In this document: positions 22,051 to 32,659 of the stretch, piece after piece
Layout: every line of letters starts with the position of its first letter
Position numbering within the stretch: the first letter of the stretch is position 1
DNA from: Hirsutella rhossiliensis
Lineage: Eukaryota > Ascomycota > Sordariomycetes > Hypocreales > Ophiocordycipitaceae
Direction: 5' to 3'
Assembly: GCF_020360975.1 (NCBI RefSeq)
Contig: NW_025408681.1
Span: forward strand, 992,001 to 1,056,000
DNA: 64,000 nucleotides
Notes under the pieces: model-generated
Seen by the model: the letters and a program-made list of their open reading frames with translations, nothing else
What the model was told of the DNA's origin: nothing
The model's database searches: none
Program-made: the position numbers and the translations under genes

Positions 22051-25000
22051 TCAGTTGCCGCCTCCCAGGAGCAGCCTCTTGTTGCGCTTGATGACCGCGT
22101 TGAGGCCCTTCTCGAGCTTGTCCGTCTCCTTGCGGGCCATCGCCAGGGCCATCTCGGCATCCTCGACGCTCATCAGGGGCATGCCCCCGACGCCGCCACT
22201 GCCGCCGCCGGGCATCTTGGCTCCGTCATCGCCGCCTCCGCTCTGGGCTCCTCCCACTCCCACGCCCGCCGCCGCCCCAGCCCCCACGGCAGCCGGCGGC
22301 GACGCAAAGTCGTGCATGGCGCGAGCCCCGTCGGGCGCGCTGTAGATGCCCACGCCCGCCGCCGCGTCCGGTCCGTAAAAGTAGGGCGCCAGCGAGTTGA
22401 GGCTGGCGGCCGCCGAGTCGCGCATGGGCGATGCCCCCTTGGGCAGCCCCATGCTGCCGGCGCCCAGGTTGAGGCGTGGCAGCACGTACTGGTTGATGTA
22501 GCTCAGGGCGTCCTCGCGTTGCAGCTTTCCAATGGGGTCCTGCGGCTGCGGCTGAGACGTTGCGGGGAAGATATTGGGACGCCCGTTGGGCACGGCCCGG
22601 CCCTTGATGAGGGAAAAGGCGCCGCTGCCGGGCTGGTGTCGGGGCGCGACAAAAGCACCTGGGTTTTCGGCCGTGGCCGCAATGGCCGTCTGGAGATCGA
22701 GAAACGCGTCCTCCTCGTCGGGCGTCAGGCCGCGGATGCAATCACCGTTGGGTGTGATGAGCATGCGGCTGCCGTCAACGTGGAGCTGCTTCCGCACCGG
22801 CTTCCCAGCGCGAAGGGCGGCGAGATCGTCGTCGTGGATCTCGCCGCATTTGCACGAGCAGTCTTTGCAGTACCCCGACTTACTTCCTGCCTGAGTGTTG
22901 CCAGCACCGCCATGCTCTTGGCGAGACGAGCTGCTGGCGAGGGGCCTGAGCATCAGGAGCTTGTCCATGGCGGCCGTCCACAAAGAATTCCGAATCTCCG
23001 CAAACACGGACGCTGGGCCGGGATAGGGTTTTTCAGTCCCAGCGGGCGGCGGCGGCGGTGCAGGCTCGGCAGGAAGAGGGGGCGACAGCTGCGACACGGC
23101 CGTCATCGGGCCTTCTGTCTCCTCTTCCCTTTCCTTGTCTTTTGCCTTGCTTTTACCCTTGGAGGACTTCTTCTGTGGAGAGGCTCTCGGCTTCGTTTCG
23201 GCCTCTTCTGGAACCTTGTCCACAATGGTCTCCTCCTGTACAACACTCTTCGCGGCGGGCTTATCTTCCGGGACTGGCCCCTGAGGGCTAGTGCCGGCGC
23301 GTGGCTGGCCAGCCGTCGTCCTTGCAGGCTTCTCCTTCTTTTGCTTCTTCTTGCGCCCAACCACAGGAGCATGCACCTCGGGTTCCGCCTTGAGAGCCTC
23401 GCTTATGACCTTGGTCTCTATCTTCAAGGCCTCCTTGCGTTGTTTGCGCTGTTGGCTTTTAGTCGTGGACCGAACGCTGGCGGAGCCGATCCTGCTCGGC
23501 GGCGGCGATTCTGCTCGGGAAGCTGACACCGACGCGGACAACACCGACGCAGTATCGCTGACTATCTCGCTCCCTGGCGTATCTGGGATGTGCGACAGGG
23601 AAAGACACTTGGAAGCAACCGAGTGAGCGGGTGATGGCAGGGTATTTCCCTCGGCTCTGGCCGTGGGCATTACTCGTATCGATCTAGGGGCTGCCCGTTG
23701 AATGGGCGATGAAGCCGTTCCGGCCGAGGATGTGTGAATTGGAGGAAGAGTGGCCGAATGGTCCGTCGATCCCTCGGACCTGGACGAGTCTTCCGCCAAA
23801 TCGTCAACGGACTTGAGAGCATCAGCATTGACAGGCCCATGCTTCATGTTTGAAGTTTCCGGAAAGGGCGCGGACGCGGCGATGGGGCTCATGACTGCCT
23901 TTTCAGAGGCCTTCTCCGAGACCTTGTCGGCAGGCCTCTTTGGTGCAGGGGTGCCCTTCGGAGTCGGCACGAATGGGATCGCGGGCGATGCCGGCTGCAT
24001 TTCCCTGGCCCTTGGTGCATTCAGGGCCGGGAAGTCTTCATCCTGCAAGGCGGCAGAGCCTCGAGACTGGCTTTGCCGAGTTTGAGACGAGGCGCCCTTT
24101 GCCAGCCTATGTTCGACGGCGAATATCGAGCCATGAGTTGCCTTCCGCGGCGTCTGCTCGGGGGTTACCGTGCCGTGATCGAGGCCCAATGCTGAAAACC
24201 TGGGCACTGCAGGGACGATATTCGCGGGCCGTGAGCGGCTCGGCGCCGGGCTAGTTTTCGACACGGCTTCCGGATGTCCATGAGAGGGAGCGAGGCCGGG
24301 AGGCGCCGATCGGCCAGCTTCCGCGGTGGGGGTGGGCTGGGACTGCGCGAATACGCTCTGGGGTTCGTCGGACACCAAGGCGTCAACCGAATTCGTCGCT
24401 TCGTCCAGCGAGGGAAGTTCGTCGTCTGGAGAAACATGTTAGCTGACTGGGCGATACCGGTGAAGTGAAACAAGACAAGCGACGATGACGACACGGACTA
24501 CGACAAAAAGTGTAATACAGGATGCAACGGAGCGGCAGGTCATGCTACGGCTTCCATCATCGTCTTCCACGGCGGACAACGAGGGAAACGCAGTCTTTGG
24601 AGAGAATAGAGGGTATGATGTCTTTATTCTGACCCAAAGGATGCCACCCAGCCTGGGGGCACACCGGTGGTGTGTTAACGTACATGAGACGATGCGTGGA
24701 AGACGATGATGGCTTGCCTGAATTGACCCTCCAGCCGATCCAAGCGGCGACGGCGCTGTGAGGGACGGACAAGGTGAAAGTGGTAAAATGAAAACAACCA
24801 GGTCGACACGCTGTCGCCTCTGTGCAAGTCTGGCTCCCTGAAAATATCGAGCCAGCGCCTGAGGCAGAGAAAGCCTGCCACCCGCTCCCTGAACGGAAAT
24901 GGTTTTGCCCATGCCTGCTTGATCGAAATGCAAATTTCGTTCTCCACGGAGGAGTCATGCCGCCTTTTTGACCGGCTTGGTTCCCAAATGCCCACAAACG

Positions 25001-27615
25001 CCGCACCGCAAACACTTGAAAAAGGAATGAAAGCAAAGAGAAAGGGAAAACGTGCAACATCATGGGTTCAAGGGCATCGACATCCCCGCAACTACCATCG
25101 TGCATAGTTGGTGTTGTACATCATGCTGGGGTTGTACCCACCTTGGCTCTGGCCTCCAAACAGCCCCTGACCGACTCCGGCATTGCTCTGTGACTGGTGC
25201 TGCATTCTGGCCTGCAGGATACTCGGGTCCGCAAGATCTACTAAGCCACTCCCCCCAGAGGAGGAAGTGTTAGCATGTCTGTGCTTCTTCCCCTTCTTCT
25301 TCTGCTTCGAGCCCAAGTCTTGGAATGCCCCGGCGTGGTTACCGTAGAGCGATGCCAGGAGGCCGGAAGCAGGAGCTGGGGTGGAGGTAGAGGACGGTGG
25401 GTACTGGTTCGAGAAAGAAGAAATCATGTACTCACGCTTTCCCGCATCATGAGGCTGGTTGCCGCCTCCCCGGTTCCGCCCAATGAGACTCTGAAGCAGG
25501 TCGTTGGAGGAATCCTTGGGGGCAGCGCCGAATCCCGATCCGCCAAACGACTGGCCAAACATGCTTGGAGGCGTCCCACTTGACTTGAGGCCGGGAGGGG
25601 GCCCCGGCATCGAGGACCCGTAGAACTGGTTGCCTCCCTGAGACTGGAAGGAGTTTGGCATCATCGAGGATTGCTGGGCCATGATCCTCGAGTTTGCCGC
25701 AAGCTTGACATTGGTCGCAGAATTTGCATTGTCGTTGGCGAAGCTGAACCGCGACGACTGGCGGTTGTGACCCTGCCCCTGGAACATGCTGCTTTGGTTG
25801 GACATCCCTGGAGGCATCTGCTCGCCGAAACCGCCTTGCTGGGATCTCAGGGAAGCAAGGTGCTGCGGAGTCATGGCTCTGGCAGAGCTCTGACCAAAGT
25901 TGGAGCTGCCAAGTCCAGAACCGAAAAGGCCGTCGATGCTGGCCCTCTGGATCGGGGGTTGGGAACTGGCTTGCCTTTGGTCGAAGCCGTGGCCATCACC
26001 ACCCAGGTCCCGCTCTTCGGGCTCACCGCCAAGCGCGAGACTACCGCCGCCGGTTTCGGGCTCTCCTTCAGAGGGGATCTGAACTTCGGCCAGCTCCTCG
26101 GGGTCACCAACTCGTGTATCATCCTCTTCCCGAATAACTCTTCGCTTCTCACCACCTCGAACATCGAACATGGGCGGGTCTGCTTCACCGCCCTGGCCAT
26201 CGTCGAGCCGGGGCAGCGTGCAGGCTTCCAGAGCCCTTAACATATCCCGCAGAGACTTGTCGAGAGCGGCCGCAACGTGGTTCCCGACAGGTGAACTCTC
26301 TGGCTGCTTGTACTTCGGTGTCGCGCTGGCAGCCGAAGCTTCGGCATCTTCTGCGACCTGCTGAGTAGTCTCCGTCGTAGCAGGCAAGGACGTTGAGACG
26401 GCCGGGCTTGACGCGGCACCACTGGTAGCATGACTGCCCCTACGGCTCCGCTGCGGGTTCCGAGCCCAGTTCGCCGATGAAGGCAGCGCCGACGTGTCCA
26501 CTCCGTTATCGGACCCATCCTTGCTAGTCGAGCGGGCCATGGATTGAGAGGCAGGAGGCGGTGTTGGCTGGGCTGGCTGCTGACGGGAGGCGGCGCGAGA
26601 CGACGTTCCACCGCCGCCACCTGGCAGCGGTCTTTGGGTGTGAATGCTGTTCATAGAAGACAGGTCCTGACGCGTGTAGCTGTCCTCCTCATCACCTTGC
26701 TCGTGCAAGAACATGCATCCAGGGTTGTTGCACTTCTCGTTCTTCAGCCACGCCGAGCAGTACTTTGTTGTTCCATGCTGTGCTTTCAAGACTCGGTCGC
26801 CGTTCTGGGATCCATGCACAGCTTGGATGCACCGGGTGGCCTCCTCCGGCCTCTCGAAGGTAACATAGATGCCTAGTGAGTGATGTTGACCATCCGAGCT
26901 TTTTCGATTGCTAATGGAAATCTTCTGGATGTTGCCATATTGGCCGAAGAACTCGGGTTTTCGCAAAGTCTTGAGCAGCTCGTCTTCGCGAACCGTGGGT
27001 GCGAGGCCGGTGATGTAGACGAGGTTCTTTTGGACAACGCGTACTCCGATGAGATTTTTGCGGTTTTCCTTCTCCGCCTCGCGTTTCTGTACCTCCTTCT
27101 GCCTTTGCTCTTGAGCTCGTTTCTTCTGATTCTTTTGAATATTGGCGCGAAACTCGGCGACTCTGCGTTCTGTCAGTCAGCGTTGTGTCGCATCTTGCGG
27201 GCAAGCCATGCCGCCACTTACTCTTCCTGGGTCACGACTTTCCACTGTATTGTTTTCTCGTCATATGGCCGTCTGCACGCCGGGCACAGGCCGTTCATGT
27301 TGTTCTTGATGTTGTTGAAGCAGAACTGACAGACCTGTGAAGAACGAAAATCAGCCACACTTCGGGCGAGTCCAAGAACGATCCGCCTTGGGAGCTCGAC
27401 AGATCAACGCACCTGGTATCCACAAGGACATGGCCGAAAGTTGCGGTCCGAAAGATCAAACTCCTCGATGCAAAGAGGGCTGGGGGTGGCGTCAGTTAGA
27501 AAATCCATCAAGGCTTGATGACCGCCCCAGGGAGCGGCTGAGGCTCGTGCAAACGGGAATACGCGACGTACCAGACATCTTCCTCCTCCTCAATGAAAGA
27601 GTCCTGCGGAGCCAT
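22051..27615 (-). CDS. CCR4-NOT complex E3 ubiquitin ligase subunit NOT4
   Basis: Exons 27572-27615, 27413-27479, 27222-27334, 25142-27162 and 22051-24425 give 1,539 residues in one unbroken phase. NOT4 is the RING E3 ligase of the CCR4-NOT complex and acts on stalled ribosomes and in protein quality control. A C4C4 RING uses Cys 15, 18, 32, 34, 39, 42, 54 and 57. A charged helix (about 75-115) leads to an RRM (about 120-205, with LVYITGLAPTVREDELL), then a CCCH finger, YCSAWLKNEKCNNPGCMFLH. The remainder is low-complexity with a conserved end (SLNSLAPYFYGPDAAAGVG, GLNAVIKRNKRLLLG). The last intron (24426-25141, 716 nt; CAAG|GTGGGT donor, GCTAAC branch) is unusually long. If retained, translation stops at 25092 after NYARW, giving 764 residues. 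The N-terminal model is very sure; the join to the last exon is probable. Confidence 0.88.
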
Positions 27616-28049
27616 AGTTTCCGAAGACCTAAATAAGGGAACTGTTGGGGATAGAGGCGAGAGGGTGGAGGCGAGAGAAGGAAAAAGACTGAACAGGGGA
27701 GATGCTGCGCGAGGAGATGCTCAAGATGCAAGATGTGGAAAGAAAGTTCCCGGCTGCTTAGGTAGACTTGGATGAGCCTAGCCGTTTCGGGAACATCACG
27801 TGATACGAAGGGGCCCACGCTCCCAAACGCTGGACTGCTCTGCGCTAGGCGGCTGGCTGGGCGCTTAGTATTGGTTAGCCGAGAGCTCGGACAGCGGAGG
27901 CCCCATTTCCCGCCGTCGGTAAATCTTCGGATATATATATGCAGGGAGCACTCCCGAGGAAGCATCACGGGAAGCAACGCCCACCTCCGGCTGAAGCTGG
28001 CAACCCTTTTTGAATCGTCAATTGGCCACCTTCAGGCGCGAAATCGGCC
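27616..28049. promoter_or_regulatory. Bidirectional promoter between NOT4 and NDUFS3
   Basis: 434 bp separate the two diverging start codons, so both core promoters and leaders must lie here. ATATATATAT at 27931-27940, about 110 bp before the NDUFS3 ATG, is a candidate TATA element for that gene. No other recognised site is claimed. Confidence 0.55.
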
Positions 28050-28983
28050 ATGGCGACCAAACTCTTTCGCAGCCGGATACTCCTACCAGCTCTGAGGCCT
28101 GCGAGGCCGTCGGCGCCGTGCCGCGGAGAGCATGCAGTCCGCGCCCTTTCCGTCTCGGCTCCCGCTCTCGTCGCCATGCCCAAGGAGTCTGAGAACATGC
28201 GCAAGGCTCCCCGGGATCACGTAGGATCCCTACAGGCACCCCTTTTCAACCCGGCCGACAAATACCAGAGCAAGGCCGACAACCTCCATCGCTACGGAGC
28301 TTGGTTGATGGGCTGCATCCCCAAATACATCCAGCAGTTCTCCGTGTGGAAGGACGAGCTCACCATATACATCTCGCCGTCTGGCGTCCTCCCAGTCTTT
28401 GCTTTCCTCAAGTGTACGCACCGAGACCTCGTCTCAATGCGTCAGGGTCTTGGCTAAACCATCTCCTCCCCCAGACAACACGGCGGCCGAGTTCACTCAG
28501 GTCAGCGCCATCACCGCAGCCGACTACCCGACGAGGGAGAACCGCTTTGAGGTCGTCTACAACCTGCTTTCTATCCGCCACAACTCCCGCATCCGAGTCA
28601 AGACATATGCCGACGAAGCATCCCCCGTGCCGAGCATCACAAGCCTCTTTGACGGCGCCAACTGGTACGAGCGTGAGGTCTACGACCTCTTCGGTGTCTT
28701 CTTTGCTGGCCACCCCGACCTGCGACGAATTATGACAGACTACGGTTTCGAGGGCCACCCGCTGCGCAAGGACTTCCCCTTGACCGGCTACACCGAGGTC
28801 CGCTACGACGAGGAGAAGAAGCGCATCGTCACGGAGCCGCTCGAGCTCACCCAAGCGTTCCGCAACTTTGAAGGTGGATCTAGTGCTTGGGAACAGGTCG
28901 GGCCGGGTCAAGACCGCACGCCCGAATCGTTCAAGCTGCCGACGCCCAAGCCCGAAGAAAGGAAGGAAGAGCCTAAAAAATAG
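28050..28983 (+). CDS. NADH:ubiquinone oxidoreductase 30-kDa subunit (complex I, NDUFS3 type)
   Basis: Two exons (28050-28413 and 28475-28983) around a 61-nt intron (GTACGC, GGCTAAAC branch, CCCAG); 290 residues. This is a core subunit of the peripheral arm of mitochondrial complex I. The first 45 or so residues are Arg/Ala/Ser-rich without acids, a mitochondrial presequence. The family starts near [20 protein letters not shown]. The signature is clear: [20 protein letters not shown] followed by [20 protein letters not shown]. The C-terminus is the usual charged tail, here ending in EERKEEPKK. Length and motifs match fungal orthologues (the N. crassa 31/30.4-kDa subunit). It is transcribed away from NOT4. 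Confidence 0.97.
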
Positions 28984-29716
28984 ACGAGCCTTGTATTGTA
29001 TGCGACGAGTCGTTTGGGCCCATCCAGCTGTGAGCTGTCTTCGCATGGCCTTCAATGCCTGCAACTCAAAAACCTTCGTCCGCTAGACTACATCGTGCCG
29101 GGCCATGCATCATGTTACAGCGCCTAGTTGAACAGGAACCCGGCACGACTTTGCGGGCCGCAGCTCCTCCTCAAATCTTTCCCGCACGCAGTCAGAGGAG
29201 CCAAACCAAGTCGACCGCCATATGGCAGATTGGTATTATGCCGTGGCCCGCTCTCGCCTACGATTCTCACGACTCAATCTCCATCCTTCCCTAAGCAGAC
29301 ACCATGTTTGGCCCATTACATGAGTCCGTAATCCTAGACAAAACGACTTCCTCGTTCAATGCGCTTGAGGTAAGCCTGATTGTTGCTGGTGACACTTCCT
29401 TACATGTACAGAGCAAAACTCGCGGCGGTCGAGCTGGAAAAAGAAGGGCCATGGCCTCCGTATTGACATGCCTGGTTTCCCCCGTGACCTGCCCCCATCG
29501 CGGAGTCTTCCGCCTTGATTCCAGCGAACCGAAGACAGGGTGGCCTGGGATTCGTGCTTCCTCTCAAACTCCGCCGTATGCTAGATTTTCGTCAACAGCA
29601 TCGTACACACGCCTGTCGCCACGGGGCATTTCCATGCTGTTCCGTAATCCATGGTGGCGACGACGTAGATGATAGGGATATCGTGACTAAATGTTCGTGC
29701 GGTCTCGCGGCGTGTC
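28984..29716. other. Convergent 3' region
   Basis: 733 bp between the NDUFS3 stop and the ZDS1 stop. Short frames occur on both strands, but none shows coding character or splice support. Confidence 0.55.
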
Positions 29717-32659
29717 CTACCACATGTCGTCTCGCCCGTGGCGCCGATGGTCGTCCCCGCTTTCGCGCGTGTGTTGGTAATCCTTCGTGTCGCGACTGTA
29801 GCCTTCTATGCCCTCGTAGCCATAGTCGTCGTGGCGGTCGTCTCCATGCTCGTCCTCGTAGATCTGAGCGTCGTCGACGTACTCCACCTGCCCGTCGGAC
29901 TCGGCATATTGAACAGTAGCCTTGTGAGCTATGTTAGCAAACATCCCAGTCTGGCGCCATTCCACGGAAACACTTACTCGGTGATAGTCGAGATTGTAGT
30001 GGTCGAGGCTGTTCTCGGCATCCTGGTCTCCCTGCATTTGCTGCCGTGCCAGATACTCTTGCTCTTGCCTCTTGCGCCGAGCCTCCTCCTCCAGCCGTTT
30101 CTGTTGCGGCGAGGTGGGCACGTTCATCTGGGGGTGCATCGCCTGGACGATGGCCAGATAGCTGTACATGAAGTTGCTGAGCAGCACCTGGCTGAGGAGA
30201 GAGCGCCGCGGGTTAGCTAGCTTTATATGGGCCATTCGATATATGGCCCTTTCTTCGAGGAGTGGGAATCGGGTCCAATTGTAATCCACATCCGGCGTCA
30301 GAGGCTTGTAGGGAATATCCTCTGGAACTTGCAAATGCTGGTTCTTCTTGTTAACCTTTTCCTTGTCTTCTTTCCTCTTGCTCCCCCCAAAGATTGACGA
30401 GAAGATGCTGCCATCCTTGTCTTTCTTGGAATCACTTTTGCGGTTGCCTTCCTTCTTTCGCTCTTCCGTAAGCTTGCTGTCGACGTTTTCGCGATCCAGG
30501 ACGAGGCTTTCGCGGCCCTTGACGTTGTTCTTGTCGATGGAGGTCTGTATCACGTCCAGTCTGACGTTATCCTGGGACTTCTCAGCAGCTGCCCGTGTTT
30601 TCGACTTCTTGCTCTCATCTTTCTTCTTCTCTCTGTCATCCGTGACGCCCTTGAACCATTTCCATGCGCTGCCCGACCTGCTGGAGGTGCTGCTTGAATC
30701 ATCATCTCGATCTTTCTTGGATCTCTTGTCGGGCTTCTTATCTGGCTGGGTCAGCGTGGGGATAAAGGTGAGGTTGTCGGTGCGGGAGGCGTCGCCACCC
30801 GACAAAGAGGAGGGTGAAGCTAGCGTGTCGTTGACCGTCTGCATCTGCATTGTGTGGGGGGATTTGGGCGAATACTGTGGCTGCGAAGCCTGCTTGGTGA
30901 TGATGTTGTTCGTCGGGCGCCGACTTGAGCGAGTGGAAGCCTCTTCAACAACTTCAGGGTGCTGGTCTCGAGACGACCTTGAGTTTTGGGAGGATGACCT
31001 CTGGGGGAACGCCCGGGCGTTTTGGCTGTCTGACCACTCCATCCGTTCCGGTGGCACGGGTGCTTCTTTGCTCGCTGCGTTTGCAGTAGATGAAGGTGTG
31101 CGTCCGGGAAGCTGGTCGGGGCGAGCATGGGGAGAAGATCGAGACTCAACAGGTTCTTCCGAAGGGCCGTCCGCGTTCGGCATGGCTGGAAACGATTCTT
31201 TGGACAAGTTGTTGTGTCTCCGAGCGGGTCGTGCAGGCCTCGAGTGATTTTCAGCAGTTGGGTCAGGCTGCGCCCTCGCAGGTGGGAGAGCATCAGCTCC
31301 CTCTGGAGGAGACGTGCTCCTGGTCTCTGGATAATCACCATCTGACTGTCGCTGGACGATGCGTCTCGGGTGTGAACCTCGGTCTCCCGAGCGGAAACTG
31401 CCGCCCTTGCGATACGTGGTTCGTGTTGACCTGCGTAGACCTTTCCCCGGGGCCACTGGGAGGATGGGCATGTCGTCAGCACTGCCTTCGATGCTTCTTG
31501 AAACTCCATGTGACTCTTGTGCAAGTCTCTGCACCGCCTTTGTGGGGTCCATTGCAAGCTCGTCGAGACTGAGCTCTGGACTATGCTGACTGCCACTCGA
31601 CCGTTGCCTCCCGAGTCGTTCAGCACCATCAACATAGTCCACTGCACCTCTCCCGCCAGTGTTGTCGATCTGACGGGAGAGCATGGATTTGTTTCTCCGC
31701 AGGGACGACCCTGAGCTCGGATCACCATCGATGACAAGAAAATGGTCCCCGGATCGTCGCCTAATCGATTGGACACGCTTCTCCAAAAATGACTTGAACT
31801 CTGTCGGGGCAAGCTCCGGGTGGACCCTGGCCGGGACCCAGAGCAGCCTCGAGGGATCGTTCTCGTCATCGTCGCCGCTGGGGGCCGCCGCGGGCATCGA
31901 TGTGAGACTCGCGGGGGGCATATCCGGGTCAATGTAGTTTCCAACGTCCATCGATAGTCTCCTCAGCGCCTGCAGGTTGCTCAGTTCTTGAGCGATGTCG
32001 CTTGGGTTGTCGATGTTGGTCAAGGGAAACTGGGAGCCAGTCGAGTCTGCCTGCATGTCACGCAGGGACAATGTCGGGGAGGCAGGCGGCTTGTCGTGAG
32101 GACTGCCGCTTCGCTGCGAGGAGGGGGGCACGAGGGTGGTGTGTGACTTTTTGAGGCTGCCATGTTCGGGCGGGGATGTTGGCGAGTCGAGCGGCTGGTC
32201 AGGAACGGAGCACCGCCTCGATGCCTCGCCGGTGTGTTGACGAGATTCTTCTTGTTCATGGGGCTCCGGAAGTGACGACGACGACCGCTGCAACTGCTCA
32301 CTGTAAGAAGATCCACCAACGAAACTCAAGGGCCGCCCGCCTTCGGAGCCAGAGTCATCCTCGTCCCCGTAGAGGGTGCCGATGGCTTCGGTGACATGGT
32401 GGCTCGGGTCTGAGATGGAGAGTTGGCTGGCGTGACCGCGCCGACTGCTAAAGCCGCCGGGAATCTCGTTGCGGGGCCGGGATGAGGTCTGGTCGCACGT
32501 CTGATTAGCAGTCAAGTCGTATATCAGGCAAGCAAAACCGGTCGACCTGGAAGATGGCGCGGGGTTTTCCCTGGACCAGCCTGGACCAGGGCACCCAGGG
32601 CCAGTCCTCGCGGTCGCGGCCTGGCTATTCGAGAGGGTGAAGAGAGAACGCACCATCAT
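29717..32659 (-). CDS. Zds1/Zds2 family protein (PP2A-Cdc55 regulator)
   Basis: The diagnostic part is the Zds C-terminal domain, YNWTRFPLLEERAIYRMAHI followed by LANPRRSLLSQVLLSNFMYS (about 30160-30300). In yeast Zds proteins bind the B-type subunit of PP2A and affect mitotic exit and polarity. About 600 residues of Ser/Pro/Arg-rich disordered sequence and a Lys-rich stretch (KKDRDDDSSSTSSRSG) precede it; a Glu/Arg/Gln helix and an acidic Tyr/His-rich tail follow. Two introns are hidden because they are multiples of three without stops: 29921-29977 (GTAAGT, TGCTAAC, CAAG; 57 nt) and probably 32489-32653 (GTGCGT, CTAAT, CCAG; 165 nt), the latter right after ATGATG. With both removed the protein has 906 residues. 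The C-terminal intron is very likely; the start region is less certain. Confidence 0.85.
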   Translation of the reverse strand: MMVRSLFTLSNSQAATARTGPGCPGPGWSRENPAPSSRSTGFACLIYDLTANQTCDQTSSRPRNEIPGGFSSRRGHASQLSISDPSHHVTEAIGTLYGDEDDSGSEGGRPLSFVGGSSYSEQLQRSSSSLPEPHEQEESRQHTGEASRRCSVPDQPLDSPTSPPEHGSLKKSHTTLVPPSSQRSGSPHDKPPASPTLSLRDMQADSTGSQFPLTNIDNPSDIAQELSNLQALRRLSMDVGNYIDPDMPPASLTSMPAAAPSGDDDENDPSRLLWVPARVHPELAPTEFKSFLEKRVQSIRRRSGDHFLVIDGDPSSGSSLRRNKSMLSRQIDNTGGRGAVDYVDGAERLGRQRSSGSQHSPELSLDELAMDPTKAVQRLAQESHGVSRSIEGSADDMPILPVAPGKGLRRSTRTTYRKGGSFRSGDRGSHPRRIVQRQSDGDYPETRSTSPPEGADALPPARAQPDPTAENHSRPARPARRHNNLSKESFPAMPNADGPSEEPVESRSSPHARPDQLPGRTPSSTANAASKEAPVPPERMEWSDSQNARAFPQRSSSQNSRSSRDQHPEVVEEASTRSSRRPTNNIITKQASQPQYSPKSPHTMQMQTVNDTLASPSSLSGGDASRTDNLTFIPTLTQPDKKPDKRSKKDRDDDSSSTSSRSGSAWKWFKGVTDDREKKKDESKKSKTRAAAEKSQDNVRLDVIQTSIDKNNVKGRESLVLDRENVDSKLTEERKKEGNRKSDSKKDKDGSIFSSIFGGSKRKEDKEKVNKKNQHLQVPEDIPYKPLTPDVDYNWTRFPLLEERAIYRMAHIKLANPRRSLLSQVLLSNFMYSYLAIVQAMHPQMNVPTSPQQKRLEEEARRKRQEQEYLARQQMQGDQDAENSLDHYNLDYHRVSVSVEWRQTGMFANIAHKATVQYAESDGQVEYVDDAQIYEDEHGDDRHDDYGYEGIEGYSRDTKDYQHTRESGDDHRRHGRDDMW

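Noticed and set aside
21934..23526. 530-codon plus-strand frame opposite the NOT4 C-terminal exon
   Set aside because: Composition mirrors the sense strand in GC-rich DNA; no family resemblance, and the sense exon has conserved motifs.
24439..25105. Minus-strand frames of about 165-180 codons inside the long NOT4 intron
   Set aside because: They begin without a good start context, show no family resemblance and sit between a consensus donor and acceptor.
30348..31944. Overlapping 299- and 374-codon frames (plus strand and alternative minus frame) within ZDS1
   Set aside because: Low-complexity frames arising from the Ser/Pro/Arg-rich linker; the sense frame continues into the Zds domain.
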